Below are positions 50,291 through 60,739 of a DNA stretch of 64,000 nt, piece after piece. Origin of the DNA: Siphonodentalium dalli (Eukaryota; Mollusca; Scaphopoda; Gadilida; Siphonodentaliidae); NCBI GenBank assembly GCA_032622095.1, contig CP136061.1, positions 190,226,369 to 190,290,368 of the forward strand. The letters run 5' to 3'. The translations under genes were made by a program, and so were the position numbers. Position 1 is the stretch's first letter. The number at the start of each line of letters is the position of its first letter. The notes under the pieces were generated by a model. It was not told the DNA's origin, did not search any database, and saw only the letters and a program-made list of their open reading frames with translations.

Positions 50291-53200
50291 GATGATGCCG
50301 GCTATGTCGACACGAAAAACATTAATATTCTTGGTTTGAACGTATGCGGGTTAGAATCCCGCTTGATATATCGGGAGTTCGCCCAACTTATAAAACGCTT
50401 TGATGTCGTTTGTTTCTCGGAAACGAAAACACTACATGACAGCATCGTGATTATACCAGGCTTTACAGTTTTTCCTACTAACGGTAGGGGGATGGCGGGA
50501 TGTGTTTCGGGTGGCATTATCATTGCCATCAAGGAGGGGTTGGAAAACTATGTACACCCTATATCTTCAAAGTCAAATTTGGTATCATGGGTTAGAATAG
50601 ATTATGGCTATATGGGTACAGGGCGCGATCTTGTAATTTAGGCGGTGTATGTACCCCCGACTAATACGAAGTTTACCAACGATCATTGGCAGATTGATCT
50701 CGAAGGGGAGCTTAGGAAAGTAAGAAACAATAACGATGTTCTCTTAGCGGGCGACTTTAATTCCAGAACATCCCGCCTTGAGGAATTCGTGGACGATAGG
50801 GCCCTAGTGGGTGTTCGCTATGTAACAGACGACAATGATCTTCGACAATATATCTTAGATGGAAAGTACGATTCTAAATTTGGACGGCGCTCGACTGAGG
50901 ATCAGGGGAAGGCAAGTTCATATGGTTATAGACTGATTGACATGTGCAGCACTGAAGAAATGGTTATTCTTAATGGGCGAGTAGGAAGCGATCGAGAACA
51001 TGGGAAATTAACCTGCCGAGACCGGAGCGTTATCGATTATGGTATTTGCAGTCACGGGTTCTTTGACCATGTAAATGATTTTTGTGTTGGAGAATTGAGT
51101 AAATTTTATTCAGACGCTCATTGCCCCATTGAAATATCTTTGAATCGAAACACTGTAACAAAACCACTCAAAAGCAACTCAGGGGATCATAGCTTGGGTA
51201 ATAAACCACGGAAGTGGAATCACGAAAAGGCACACATATTGGTCGACAAAGTTGCCAGTATTGTCCAAGACGTAATTGATCCCATTTCAAATAGAATCGG
51301 CAATGAGAACGAAATTAACGAATTATGTGAAGCAATTGAACACATGTTTACGTCATCAGCTGCCGAGGCATTCGGTGTATACAAGGGTGGGAGAGTTTCG
51401 CGGATTAGTAAACGGGAGGAACAGAAAGAATGGTATGACGGCGAATGCGATCGAATGCGAAATGTTTTTCATAAATCGAGGAAAAAATATCGGCGACAGA
51501 AAACATCACACAATCGCAATCTCATGAACGCGTCAGCGCGGAACTACAGATGCGTAATTAAAAGGAAAATCGCGGAATATAACCAAAAGAGATGTAATCA
51601 ACTACGCAATGCATGTAGAAATCCGAGTGAGTTCTGGAAAACGTTAAAAGATATGAAAGGGAAACATACCGGGCCCAAAAAAGTACCTGCGATATCAATT
51701 GACCTATTCTATGAACATTTCAAAGGCCTCGCCGAGTCAGATGACGACGACAATGTAAGTATGCTACTTGAAAACATGTTTGATATTGATGCACAAGGTC
51801 CTTTAAATTGTCCTATCACTAGCGACGAAATATTATTGGCTGTTGATAAACTTAAATTTGGTAAATCGTCGGGTCTAGATAATATATGCCCAGAATACCT
51901 AAAACACACTATACATGTAATGTCTAAAATTTACTGTAAGCTATTTAACGCAATTTTAGATACAGGTTGCTTCCCATCTAGATGGACCGAAGGTATGATT
52001 CAGCCAATTTATAAACGAAAGGGCGACACGAGTAACCCCGATTCATACAGAGGGATAACCCTTCTCAGTGTACTTGGCAAACTATTTACATCCGTCCTGA
52101 ATAATCGACTCACAAAATTTTGTGAGGGTGAGGACATACTAACCCAGTTTCAGGCAGGATTCCGTAAAAGTCACTCAACTACCGACAATATATTCATCAT
52201 GAAAAGTCTTATTGACTTTTATCTTGCAAGAGGAAAACAAATATACTGCTGTTTTATCGATTTCAAGAAGGCATTCGACACAGTATGGAGGGAGGGACTT
52301 TGGATTAAACTTATGACATCCAGAATAAACGGAAATATTTTAAGAGTTATTCGTAGCATGTACGGAAACATAAAATCTTGTGTAGTTCAGAATAGCGAGC
52401 GGTCAGAATTTTTTACTTGCAGTGCGGGTGTTAGACAAGGGGAGATACTATCTCCATTATTGTTCTCGCTGTTTATAAATGACCTCGAACCATTCCTCAA
52501 AGATTGTGCTATCGACGGGTTGAAATTCCTAGGCGATCAATTCACACAAAAACTAGGAGTATACATTAGAATCATGTGTTTGTTGTATGCGGATGATACC
52601 GTGTTGTTTGCAGACAACCAGGCAAGTATGCAAAGAGCCCTCGACGCGTTTGGGGATTATGCATCGTCGTGGAAACTAAACGTAAACACTTCAAAAACAA
52701 AAGCAATTCTCTTCTGCAACCGAAAACCAGAAGATTTTGACGATCTGTACCTAGGTGGCAATACAATAGAATATGTTGACACTATGAATTATCTCGGAAT
52801 CGAGTTCTTTTACACAGGCAGATTTTGCAAAGCAGTCAAAGCCATATCGGTGATTGGGAATAAAGCGATGCATGGGTTTTTAGGGAATATCAACAACCTA
52901 AATTTGACCAACGACCTACTATTAACGCTTTTCGACAAAACTATAGAACCAATTCTACTATATGGAAGTGAAATATGGGGTATAGAAAACACATCAGAAA
53001 TAGACAAAGTAATCCTGAGATTTTATAAGCATATTCTTAATATGAAAACCAGCACTCCCACGTTCATGGTGTACGGAGAAATTGGCAGATATCCAGTCAG
53101 TATCAGATGTAAGATGAGAATTATTCAATATTGGAACCGCATACTAAAGGGCAAGAGTTCGCCTTTAGCTCGGGAACTTTATCTACTTTTCGTCAGATTG

Positions 53201-53782
53201 GGGGAGCTGGGTAGGACGAACAAGGTGAAAACGTGGATTCAATCAGTTAAAGGCATATTGGATTCCGTCGGCATGAGTTATATATGGACATGTCAGAAAA
53301 TTTCATCCGAAGAAATAATGGCCATCGAAAGCACACTCAAAGATCATTTTATTCAGACTTGGTGGTGGGACATGTACAACTCATCTCGTGGTAAATTATA
53401 CATGAACTTTAAACGGACAATGAAATATGAATCATATTTGCAAAATCTACGGCGTGATCTAGCCCAAGAACTATTACGACTAAGAACATGTAATCACAAA
53501 CTGCGTTGTGAGTCTGGGAGGTGGAGTAAAAATAAAGAAAAATCCCGAGCCTGTCAAAAATGCAGGACCCACATAGAAGACGAGTACCACGTTGTGGTGA
53601 TCTGTCCAAAATACTTGGATCTAAGAATGAGATATATCCCGGCTAACTTTTGGCAAGAGCCATCTAGAGCACGATTTTATATTTTACTCGGTAGCCAAAA
53701 CCCAGCTACTCAGAAAAGTTTAGCGATATTTGTTAAGGCGTGCTTGAAGATTCACGAAAAAACAAGAGATGACACAACATGA
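50291..53782 (+). CDS. LINE (family 1) ORF2: AP endonuclease and reverse transcriptase, one internal stop
   Basis: The frame continues from the Asp-rich tract (open from 49439). It is interrupted once by TAG at 50639-50641, then open for 1045 codons. Endonuclease landmarks are INILGLNVCGLES, VVCFSETKTL, LLAGDFNSR and DRSVIDYGI. RT landmarks are KSSGLDNICPEYL, DSYRGITLLSVLGK, FQAGFRKSHSTTDN, CCFIDFKKAFDTVW, GVRQGEILSPLLF and LLYADDTVLFA (YADD at 52586-52597). The C-terminus has a Cys/His knuckle (ACQKC, then DEYHVVVICP). It is the nearest to full length of any mobile element here, and a single base change would explain its inactivation. It belongs to the family of the intronic FADD fragments. 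Confidence 0.88.
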
Positions 53783-53797
53783 TTCGATTAACAACAT

Positions 53798-53841
53798 GTA
53801 CACATGCTGGCATTACACATGTGTAATGTCAGCATGTGTAC
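53798..53841. other. 44-nt near-perfect palindrome in the LINE 3' region
   Basis: Two 22-nt arms (53798-53819 and 53820-53841) meet without a loop and have a single mismatch, with GTACACATG at the outside. It begins 15 nt after the LINE stop codon. It may be an RNA structure recognised by the LINE reverse transcriptase, or a cruciform. Confidence 0.85.
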
Positions 53842-53879
53842 CTTGTCTAGATAATGAGAAAAAAAATTTACGGCGATTT

Positions 53880-54145
53880 TGCGACGACATTGATGGCGAT
53901 TGACGACGACGACGATAACAACGTTGACGATGTTGATGACGGGATAATGGTGACGATAGATGATAACGAAGATGTATAAAGACGGCGACAAAAATACGGA
54001 TGATGACGATGGTGTTGATGATGATGATGGTGTTGATGATGATGGTGTTGATGATGATGGTGATGATGATGATGATGCAGACGAATAATGATGATGATGA
54101 TGTTGATGAGGATGCTGACGATGGTGATGATGATGACGATGTAAG
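53880..54145. repeat. GAT/GAC-rich repeat downstream of the LINE
   Basis: Imperfect (GATGATGGTGTT)n and (GATGAC)n repeats resemble the tract at 49503-50290. Two GAT-type tracts therefore bracket the plus-strand LINE. Short Met- or His-rich frames here are artefacts. Confidence 0.85.
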
Positions 54146-54183
54146 TGACCCCATTGTATATATGTACATATCCATGTTCTGCA

Positions 54184-55095
54184 TTAATTTGCAGCGTTAA
54201 CAATTAAAGCATACATGCATACACAAATGTTTGCCAAGAATAGCCTGGATGTTTTTATGGGGTGTTGGTTGCGCGAGCGGTAAATGTCCGGATCGTCGTC
54301 ATGTCTATCTGTGGTATGCTGTGATCGTCGCCTTCGGTAACTCTCTCGCGGCGATTGCGATTCGTGATAATTAGAGTTATTCCTCTTTTGTTGCGGTGAA
54401 TCCTCTTCACTAGATATGTCACTGTACATGTTTGTATGCGGGGAAGAATGCGATTTTTTTTGCGCTTTGCTCTCGTTTTGTCGGAAGCTGTTTCTCAGCT
54501 CTTCGCGCAATTCATCGAGAACAGTGTATATACTGTCATATTCATCATGATCACAGGCGACATTGACATGAGAATCATCACGATCATCTCCATTATCACT
54601 GTATGGGTTTTTGAGGTTAAGACAAATGTTGTCTGTCTGTTCCTTAAGTGCATAGTCCAGATCGTCTCTAAACCCATCAAGATTTTCACACAAGCAACGT
54701 CCAAAGTCGATTATTGTCGTTTTTAATTCGTCGAAGTGTTGAGTGTCACGTGAATTCGTTGTGTTGTCCAATTTATTTACCCTGTCTTTCAGTGTCCCAA
54801 TCGAACCGCTGTTACGATTTACTCCGCGAACAATTCCATGTGCTTTATCGACTGCATCCTCAATGTCACTTTCCAGTATTTTAATTTTCGCTCTCACGCT
54901 CGATACTCCGTCACACTTATCATCAATGCATCGCTGTATTTTAATGTCATTATCATCAAATTTCTGAGAGTTTTCAGTCACGATTCCATTCACATCATTG
55001 AGAGTGGCCTTTATTTCCTCGATGTCTGAAGTGATCACTCGCAGAACAGTTTGGTCGGATTCTCGCATATCCATGTTCTTCTCAATGTTAGTCAC
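54184..55095 (-). CDS. Unrecognised coiled-coil protein, C-terminal half
   Basis: This 303-aa frame belongs to no family I recognise. Residues 1-135 have a heptad-like pattern of Ile/Leu/Val with many Asp/Glu (DIEEIKATLNDVNGIV, IKILESDIEDAVDKA), typical of a coiled coil. An acidic and polar segment follows, then an Arg/Ser stretch (SPRESYRRRRSQ). The last 20 residues (LFLANICVCMYALIV) are hydrophobic, like a tail anchor. A second minus-strand frame lies directly upstream in another phase. The two were probably one gene of about 590 residues, separated by a two-base slip in a CT/GA run at 55138-55145. It could be an ORF1-like, viral-derived or host gene. The strand is opposite to the adjacent LINE. 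Confidence 0.5.
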   Translation of the reverse strand: MTNIEKNMDMRESDQTVLRVITSDIEEIKATLNDVNGIVTENSQKFDDNDIKIQRCIDDKCDGVSSVRAKIKILESDIEDAVDKAHGIVRGVNRNSGSIGTLKDRVNKLDNTTNSRDTQHFDELKTTIIDFGRCLCENLDGFRDDLDYALKEQTDNICLNLKNPYSDNGDDRDDSHVNVACDHDEYDSIYTVLDELREELRNSFRQNESKAQKKSHSSPHTNMYSDISSEEDSPQQKRNNSNYHESQSPRESYRRRRSQHTTDRHDDDPDIYRSRNQHPIKTSRLFLANICVCMYALIVNAAN

Positions 55096-55112
55096 ACGGT
55101 CATCGAGTTTGG

Positions 55113-55976
55113 TTATCGAATCATGAAGCGCTGGAAGTCTCTCTCCAATATCTTATTATTGGATTCCTGATTCTGTTTAAGAAGACACAATACTTCGTTC
55201 TTAAAGGCACATGAATCATCTGGCACACCGAGTGGGGGAGAGGTTTCCGGACATATGCTGGCACTATCATTTTGAGAAATGAAGCTTGGCTGCAATAATG
55301 TTTGTGTCATATTGCGGCTTGAGCTGATCAGGTCAGTTAACACAGTGCATCCGTCGACAAGGAACATCATCATAGTGTAAATATCCTCTGCTAGTTTATC
55401 TGCTAAGGAAAGACCCCCTTTAGTACTGGTGTCACGGCGCCTTTTAAGTGTGCTCTGAGGACCATATTTGTAAGAGTTTTCTGCTTTTACTTCAACGAAT
55501 ATGGCATCTCTCATTTGGAGGAGGATGGAGTCTTTCACAACGTCATCACTAGTTGCTGAGAGTTTTATATATTTTATAATGATATCCTTCGGATCAGAGC
55601 TCAAAAACTGCAGTATAGCTGTGATAGCAAGGGATGAAGCTGCAGTTTGTTCGTAGTGTCCGGTGTTCATTACGAGATCCCTGAGTTGATCAAGAGCGGT
55701 TTGTAGGTCTAACATGTCATTTATGTCACCTTTCTGTAAGTCGTTTGGGATTTGATAAGATGTTAGACTCTGATTAATGAACATATCATCAGGCATGCTA
55801 CAATCATGGTTATTGGATTCCGTTAACTCCATAATTGTTGCACCAGTGACAGAGTCGACAAACACTTCGCCTTGTGAAGAACTGTTATTCTCGAGCGCGA
55901 ACAGGCGTGTAACGGGAGAAGAATTATGATTAATCTCAGGTGAGCTGTCCAGCCAGTGAAAAGCTCCTGGTATCAT
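55113..55976 (-). CDS. Unrecognised protein, N-terminal half of the coiled-coil gene
   Basis: This 287-aa frame starts at ATG 55976 (MIPGAFHWLDSSPEINHN). The first half is rich in Ser/Asn. The middle looks helical (LQTALDQLRDLVMNTG, AAASSLAI-type residues), with a basic KRRRD patch at about residue 180. It runs into stop TAA just after a CT/GA run at 55138-55145. In the alternative phase beyond that run the heptad pattern continues into the next frame. No domain is recognised, and the promoter is not obvious. It may be a recently broken gene or have a sequencing error. Confidence 0.5.
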   Translation of the reverse strand: MIPGAFHWLDSSPEINHNSSPVTRLFALENNSSSQGEVFVDSVTGATIMELTESNNHDCSMPDDMFINQSLTSYQIPNDLQKGDINDMLDLQTALDQLRDLVMNTGHYEQTAASSLAITAILQFLSSDPKDIIIKYIKLSATSDDVVKDSILLQMRDAIFVEVKAENSYKYGPQSTLKRRRDTSTKGGLSLADKLAEDIYTMMMFLVDGCTVLTDLISSSRNMTQTLLQPSFISQNDSASICPETSPPLGVPDDSCAFKNEVLCLLKQNQESNNKILERDFQRFMIR

Positions 55977-57009
55977 GTCAATGGGGTTGTGTAATGTTTA
56001 TTGTTCTGTTCGCTCAACCGTGAAATTTTCCCACGGCCAAGATTCCGCTACTACCCGTAGTATCGGTGAGTAGAGTTCACATGGACAGTGGGCAAGGAAG
56101 AAAACATGGCGAACACAATACAATAAGAGTCACTTTGAATAGGCAATTTGGCAATTGTTCAATACACAAAAAACATACTTTGGTAGATATGATCGTTCCA
56201 TCGCGGGACATGATCGTGACCCCGATGACATCCGTTGCACTTTTGTAAAGCAGGATAGACGATATCTAGCTGATATTTGGAGAAAAACTTGATAATATTC
56301 GCATAAACATTTTCTGAACTTGTAAACATTATAACCGGAAGCCTGTCCATACAGTCAAATGCGCCCCCTCGTTGTTGCATCTAAAATTTTGCATCAACGT
56401 GTTCGTGATCAGACATTTTTGGTTATTTCCATGGTCGTCGATTTTTCAATATTCGGCCTCATCCTGATTCCGGCTTTCGATTTCTCCGTATATAACACGC
56501 GGTAATTACCGTCTTTGGACTCCGTGAGCAAATTCTTTTCATATCGATTCAATTTGTTGTCCAATAAACGCTATTGTACAGCTTCTTATCCCATTGACAC
56601 TTTGGTTCCTTTGACGGTATCAACGGTCTGGTATGAAACCTTAGTCATTGAGTTACAGATGGAAAACTAACCCCAATAGTCCGGATTTTTTGGCTGACTA
56701 TATATTCTAATTCAAGGAAACATTATTCGTGAAAGACTGTGGGGTTGATGTCTATAATGGTGGCTCAATGAGTTGTGTATGACGTCACCTTGATGAGTTC
56801 ATTTGACATAATGTTGCATATATATACACTGATGTTTACTCTTTGTGTGATGCTGTGTGAGGTCGTGTGCATGGACGAGGGTCTATAAATGAGGGTGTGT
56901 ATGTATTTGTGTGTGTGAGGTTGCGTGTGAGGGTAGGTGTGTTCGTGCGCGACAGAATGCTAGGTGAGGGAGTGCGCGTGTGTCTGTTTCTATTGTCAAA
57001 TCTTAGATT
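55977..57009. other. Intergenic stretch without supported gene
   Basis: The longest frame is 73 codons on the minus strand (56159-56380), ending SMFFVY, with a CNGCHRGHDH segment. No relatives or signals support it. A GT-rich, weakly repetitive section spans about 56850-56990. Confidence 0.5.
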
Positions 57010-57428
57010 CCCATATCTTTGATGAAACTTACTTGCGTGTGTAGTACGTGTCGGTCAGCTGCATCTGCATGCCTGTCAGCCGTGTTTCTTCCTGTCTGCA
57101 CGTTTATCTGTCAGCATGCATGTCTGTCTAGATACTTATGCGACTGTCTGCCTGTCTGTATGTCTATTTCGCGTGTATGCTTGTCTATAAGTCGTCTAGG
57201 CCTAGGTGTGTCTCGACGTGTTTACGTGTACGCTTGTGTGCGGCTGGGTGATTGTATGTGTCTGAGACTCAGTGTGTATGCGTATAACTGTGTGCGTAAT
57301 CGCTCTTTACATTGTGTTGTCATATTCTTTAAATGTACATATATTCCACTGTCATTTTTGTATTAGATTTGTTTGTAACTATGTTACTTAAATATAACTC
57401 TCCGATAGTGGAGGCAATAAAGGATATA
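57010..57428 (+). mobile_element. Degenerate TGTC-rich sequence ending in a LINE-type 3' end
   Basis: Imperfect CTGTCTG/TGTATG repeats (57035-57260) are followed by AT-rich DNA and a CTCC-gatagt-GGAG hairpin (57400-57413), AATAAA (57416-57421) and GGATATAT. This terminus matches the ends of the family 2 LINEs at 39776 and 45231, so it is probably the 3' remnant of another copy. It joins module sequence directly at about 57428. Confidence 0.5.
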
Positions 57429-57571
57429 TAAAGCCAAATATGATCGCACTCAGGACATCGCATCGGGTTTTGAAATCGTATCATTTACTAGCATATATGC
57501 ATATACACCAAATGCATAATATTCATCACGATTTGAGATAACGATAGAAACAATGTCACAGTGTCATACAG

Positions 57572-57577
57572 TTTATT
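57572..57577 (-). terminator. B3 candidate polyadenylation signal
   Basis: TTTATT on the plus strand (AATAAA for B3) lies about 265 bp past the stop, as in B1 and B2. Confidence 0.45.
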
Positions 57578-57839
57578 TAACTTTTATAAAGTATATACTT
57601 TTAACAGATAACACAATGGCCATAACAATACAAACAAACAAACAAACAAACGAAAACATTGTTCAACAAAGAAGTGTGCATCAGCAATTTACGTGAATGT
57701 TAACTGTGTTTTTGCAAAGTGTCTTCAGACAACTTTCGCCTCAACCGACATATATATACCATAAAACATATGGTAATACTTCTACGACAAAATTTGTTGC
57801 GTATTGGTATTAGGTAGGCAAAATAACAAAGTTCAGTTC

Positions 57840-60629
57840 TTAACAGTATGGTTGCAGCATATAGGGATACAACATCTGTGGTCTTGGTGCCAAGGAAACT
57901 GGCGACACAACTGGTCCATTCTGGAAGCCTGGGAGGGCACTCGGTGAATAAGGCAAGAACGGTCTCGGAACTGTAGCAGAAATCTGATATGGAGACATGT
58001 AATCAAACGGAGACAACATCGGCTGCACAAGCGGAAACTGGCAGGAGACTGGTGACGTCGAGTTGTTTGTTGCTTGCCGGGAAGACTTTGTACGTGCTCG
58101 CTTGTTCTGGAACCAGATCTGAAAATAAAAGTATATGGATTATTTAGAGCGTGTATGAGTGGGAAACGTTAACTGTTGCTTAAAGAGGTACTGTACCCCA
58201 ATTTCAATAAATTCCCAGTGACAATAGCGATCTAATATGAATATTATATTATAAAATAACTAATTTGAGTCGACGATGTCTACTGAAAACGTTCCGGTTA
58301 ACAGGCTATCGTAAAAGTAAAATTGAATTATTTAATATAAATTCATTTATGGCTGGAGTCATAAAATGGAGAATTATGCCATTACGAGTTACCGTTCTTG
58401 AAATCGCATATATGTTGCCTGTCTTTTATCGACGGCCATTCGCGAACATTATTGAGTTGCAAACAAAACATGTTACCTGCAAAAGAAGGCCCGTTATAAC
58501 CGATTCGGGGAAAAGGGAGAAAGAAACAAGAGTCATAAAGCGTCAAGTATTTTTTATAGGGAGTGAGATTGTTCGATGGAAGAGATTGAATGCATCAATC
58601 GAAGCTGTGAGCAATTAACTTCCGGTTTTTTCTGCGACCTGCGTCTTCTCCGGTGAAGGTCAAAAACATGGCGCGTAGTTTGAAATCGTAATATTTTTGT
58701 TTCCAAGATCAATATTTTCTTCGCTAAATTAGGTTTATACGAAACTCATATAACACGAACACAATCTAACTTGAAAGTTATTTCAATGGGAGTAAATAAA
58801 AAAATCGCCTATCTTAGTGTACAGTACCCCTTTAAGGTAAAATAAAATCGTATATAAATTATAAAAATAAAAATTATATTGCAAGTGATAGTAGTTCAGT
58901 ATTTGGTTGAACATAGAAATCACTGTCATTGAGTTGGCAGAAGGATTTTTGACATTGATGGCGAATATATACGTTGATACAAGCTTTCGGTTATGGTGGT
59001 TGTGTGACGTAGATTTAACGTCAGTGAAGCCAAAAGCGTCAATCTGGGATTATTAACAACGAAGTAGCAATGAAAACATTATTATGCTCTGAGTGCAACC
59101 CGCGCCAGATGTTATGCCTTCGGGGTGAGGAACTATAACAGTGCTAATATTTCTGGTTGCCGGTTGCATTTTATACAAAGAAAAAAAATTATGTGGTCCA
59201 CGTCTCCCCAACGTTGTGTTATTGTCTGAATTGTATCACGGAATGCACGTCGAAGTAGAGACGAATGGTTCCTACCTTGATGTTCTTCTCTGGTATATCG
59301 AGCTCGCTGGCCAGTTGTTCTCGCTCGTCGTTGTCTGGGTAAGGGTTCGTGTAGAATGAATCGAGAAGCTTCCCCATCTGATCTGAAGAATAGTTGACTC
59401 GATTCTTTTTCTTGCTGGTTTTCTCTGCGGATGATGTTGGTGTGGTGCTTCTTGATGACGATGGTGAGATGCCGGTGATGTCAGGTGAACTTCCGGATGA
59501 TGACACGTAACTGTCATCTGCATCAGCTGGTCGGACAAAATCACAGCCTATAAAACCGACGCGCGTCCCTGGAACAAAAAATACTGAGATCAGAATAATG
59601 GAATTACATATTGTATATGTTACACATCAAGTGGACATTTATTGATTCAGAGTTCCTGGTGGAGGTGGGTGCTTCAAATACCAGAAGATCAGTAAAACCT
59701 TTAGCTTTAGGTAATGGTGAATCATGCAGCCGCGTGTGCTATTTCGTATATGTGTTGGTGCTATATATTTACTCAGGTGCAAGCTCCATGTTGAGTTCAT
59801 TCTATTATTTATGATACCATTCATTACACATTACCCCCGCGCCCACATGTATTCTATAAGGTGAGACCTGGCATGCCATTGTGCCATGCGAAGTTTATAA
59901 CTGTTTTGGTTTCTCCGGTTTCAAAGTTGAATTATTCCATGGGCGCCAAATACCTGCAGGCACAAAAATTAACAGTTACGGGTTTGATGACTGATATAGT
60001 AATAGTGAAATACCTGGACTGTTGATAGGCGTGTGCGATTTAGTTGTTTTCAGACGGAAGGCATCTTCGAATGCTTTCACTTCGTCGCCAAATTTGTCGA
60101 TGACATGTTGATCCTGAAAATAAACATATGGTCTCGTTAGAGTATCGCAATGGTTAGATATTGCCAAGAATATCTACTATATGCTAACGCCCGTAGCCAT
60201 AGATAGATTCGTGGCATGATCTACGCAATGGTAACTTACAGCCAAAGCAATTCACTCTGATTATGGGCTGAATTAAGAAGCTGGTAATGATGTATTTGTT
60301 TGCCGTTCAATTGCGGACAGTAAATTCGGTTAACATCTGGTGCATATCTCGAAATATCATGAAATGAGGACGAGAAATTAAGTATTTGTATTTGTTGCCA
60401 TGTGTGTGGACACACGGAACATTGTATAGTATACTAAAGTCTTGTTAGAAAAAAAGACGTATAGAACACCTGTCTGTTTGTGGCGTTTGCAATATAATGT
60501 TAGCATGTGTATTGATCGAGCACGCCCTCACATACAAATAAATACAGATATATAACTTACAGGTTCCTTCGTTTGTTTGTCGATCATATCCGACAATAGA
60601 GATGAAATACAGAAATTTCTGGAATTCAT
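57840..60629 (-). CDS. Gene B3: diverged eh1-containing paired-like homeobox transcription factor
   Basis: In transcript order the exons are 60629-60561, 60113-60014, 59568-59276 and 58118-57840, giving 246 aa with all splice sites and phases kept. The eh1-like motif in exon 1 is unchanged. It has more amino-acid changes than B1 and B2 have between them: LKTTKS for LITTRS, SSSGSSPDITGISPSSS, S for P at homeodomain residue 10 (NYSSDQMG), RQATNN, SALPGF and a YMLQPYC end. Intron 3 contains a TTAA-flanked MITE. No A gene lies head-to-head with it inside the window. It is open and probably functional, but of a different age or under different constraint. Confidence 0.85.
58184..58831. mobile_element. 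TTAA-flanked MITE in B3 intron 3
   Basis: It is flanked by TTAA on both sides (58180-58183 and 58832-58835). The terminal inverted repeats are AGAGGTACTGTAC and its partner AGGGGTACTGTAC. It is absent at the same intron position in B1 and B2, which gives a clean empty-site comparison. The TTAA target suggests mobilisation by a piggyBac- or Kolobok-type transposase. The 117-codon frame inside (58265-58618) has no recognisable domain. Confidence 0.75.
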
Positions 60630-60718
60630 GTTCGAATTGTTTGTGCAAGAGAACTACCACAATGATAACAAATTGACTCAGATTAAGTTTGCTAATGAAA
60701 TCAGTGGTTGTCCCAGGG

Positions 60719-60726
60719 TATATATA
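60719..60726 (-). promoter_or_regulatory. B3 TATA box
   Basis: TATATATA lies at the same distance from the ATG as in the other B genes. The minus-oriented CCAAT upstream is intact here, as in B0. Confidence 0.5.
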
Positions 60727-60739
60727 GCAAACTGTTTGG

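Noticed and set aside
49503-50339. Poly-Met/Thr and poly-Ser frames
   Set aside because: They are alternative phases of the GAT/GAC repeat.
57019-57366. 115-codon Cys-rich frame beginning MMKLTCV, reminiscent of a conotoxin signal start
   Set aside because: The cysteines come from degenerate TGTC/TGTG repeats. There is no hydrophobic signal core after the first residues and no toxin framework.
58265-58618. 117-codon frame inside the TTAA MITE
   Set aside because: It has no domain, its composition is that of the surrounding AT-rich DNA, and the element lacks transposase motifs.
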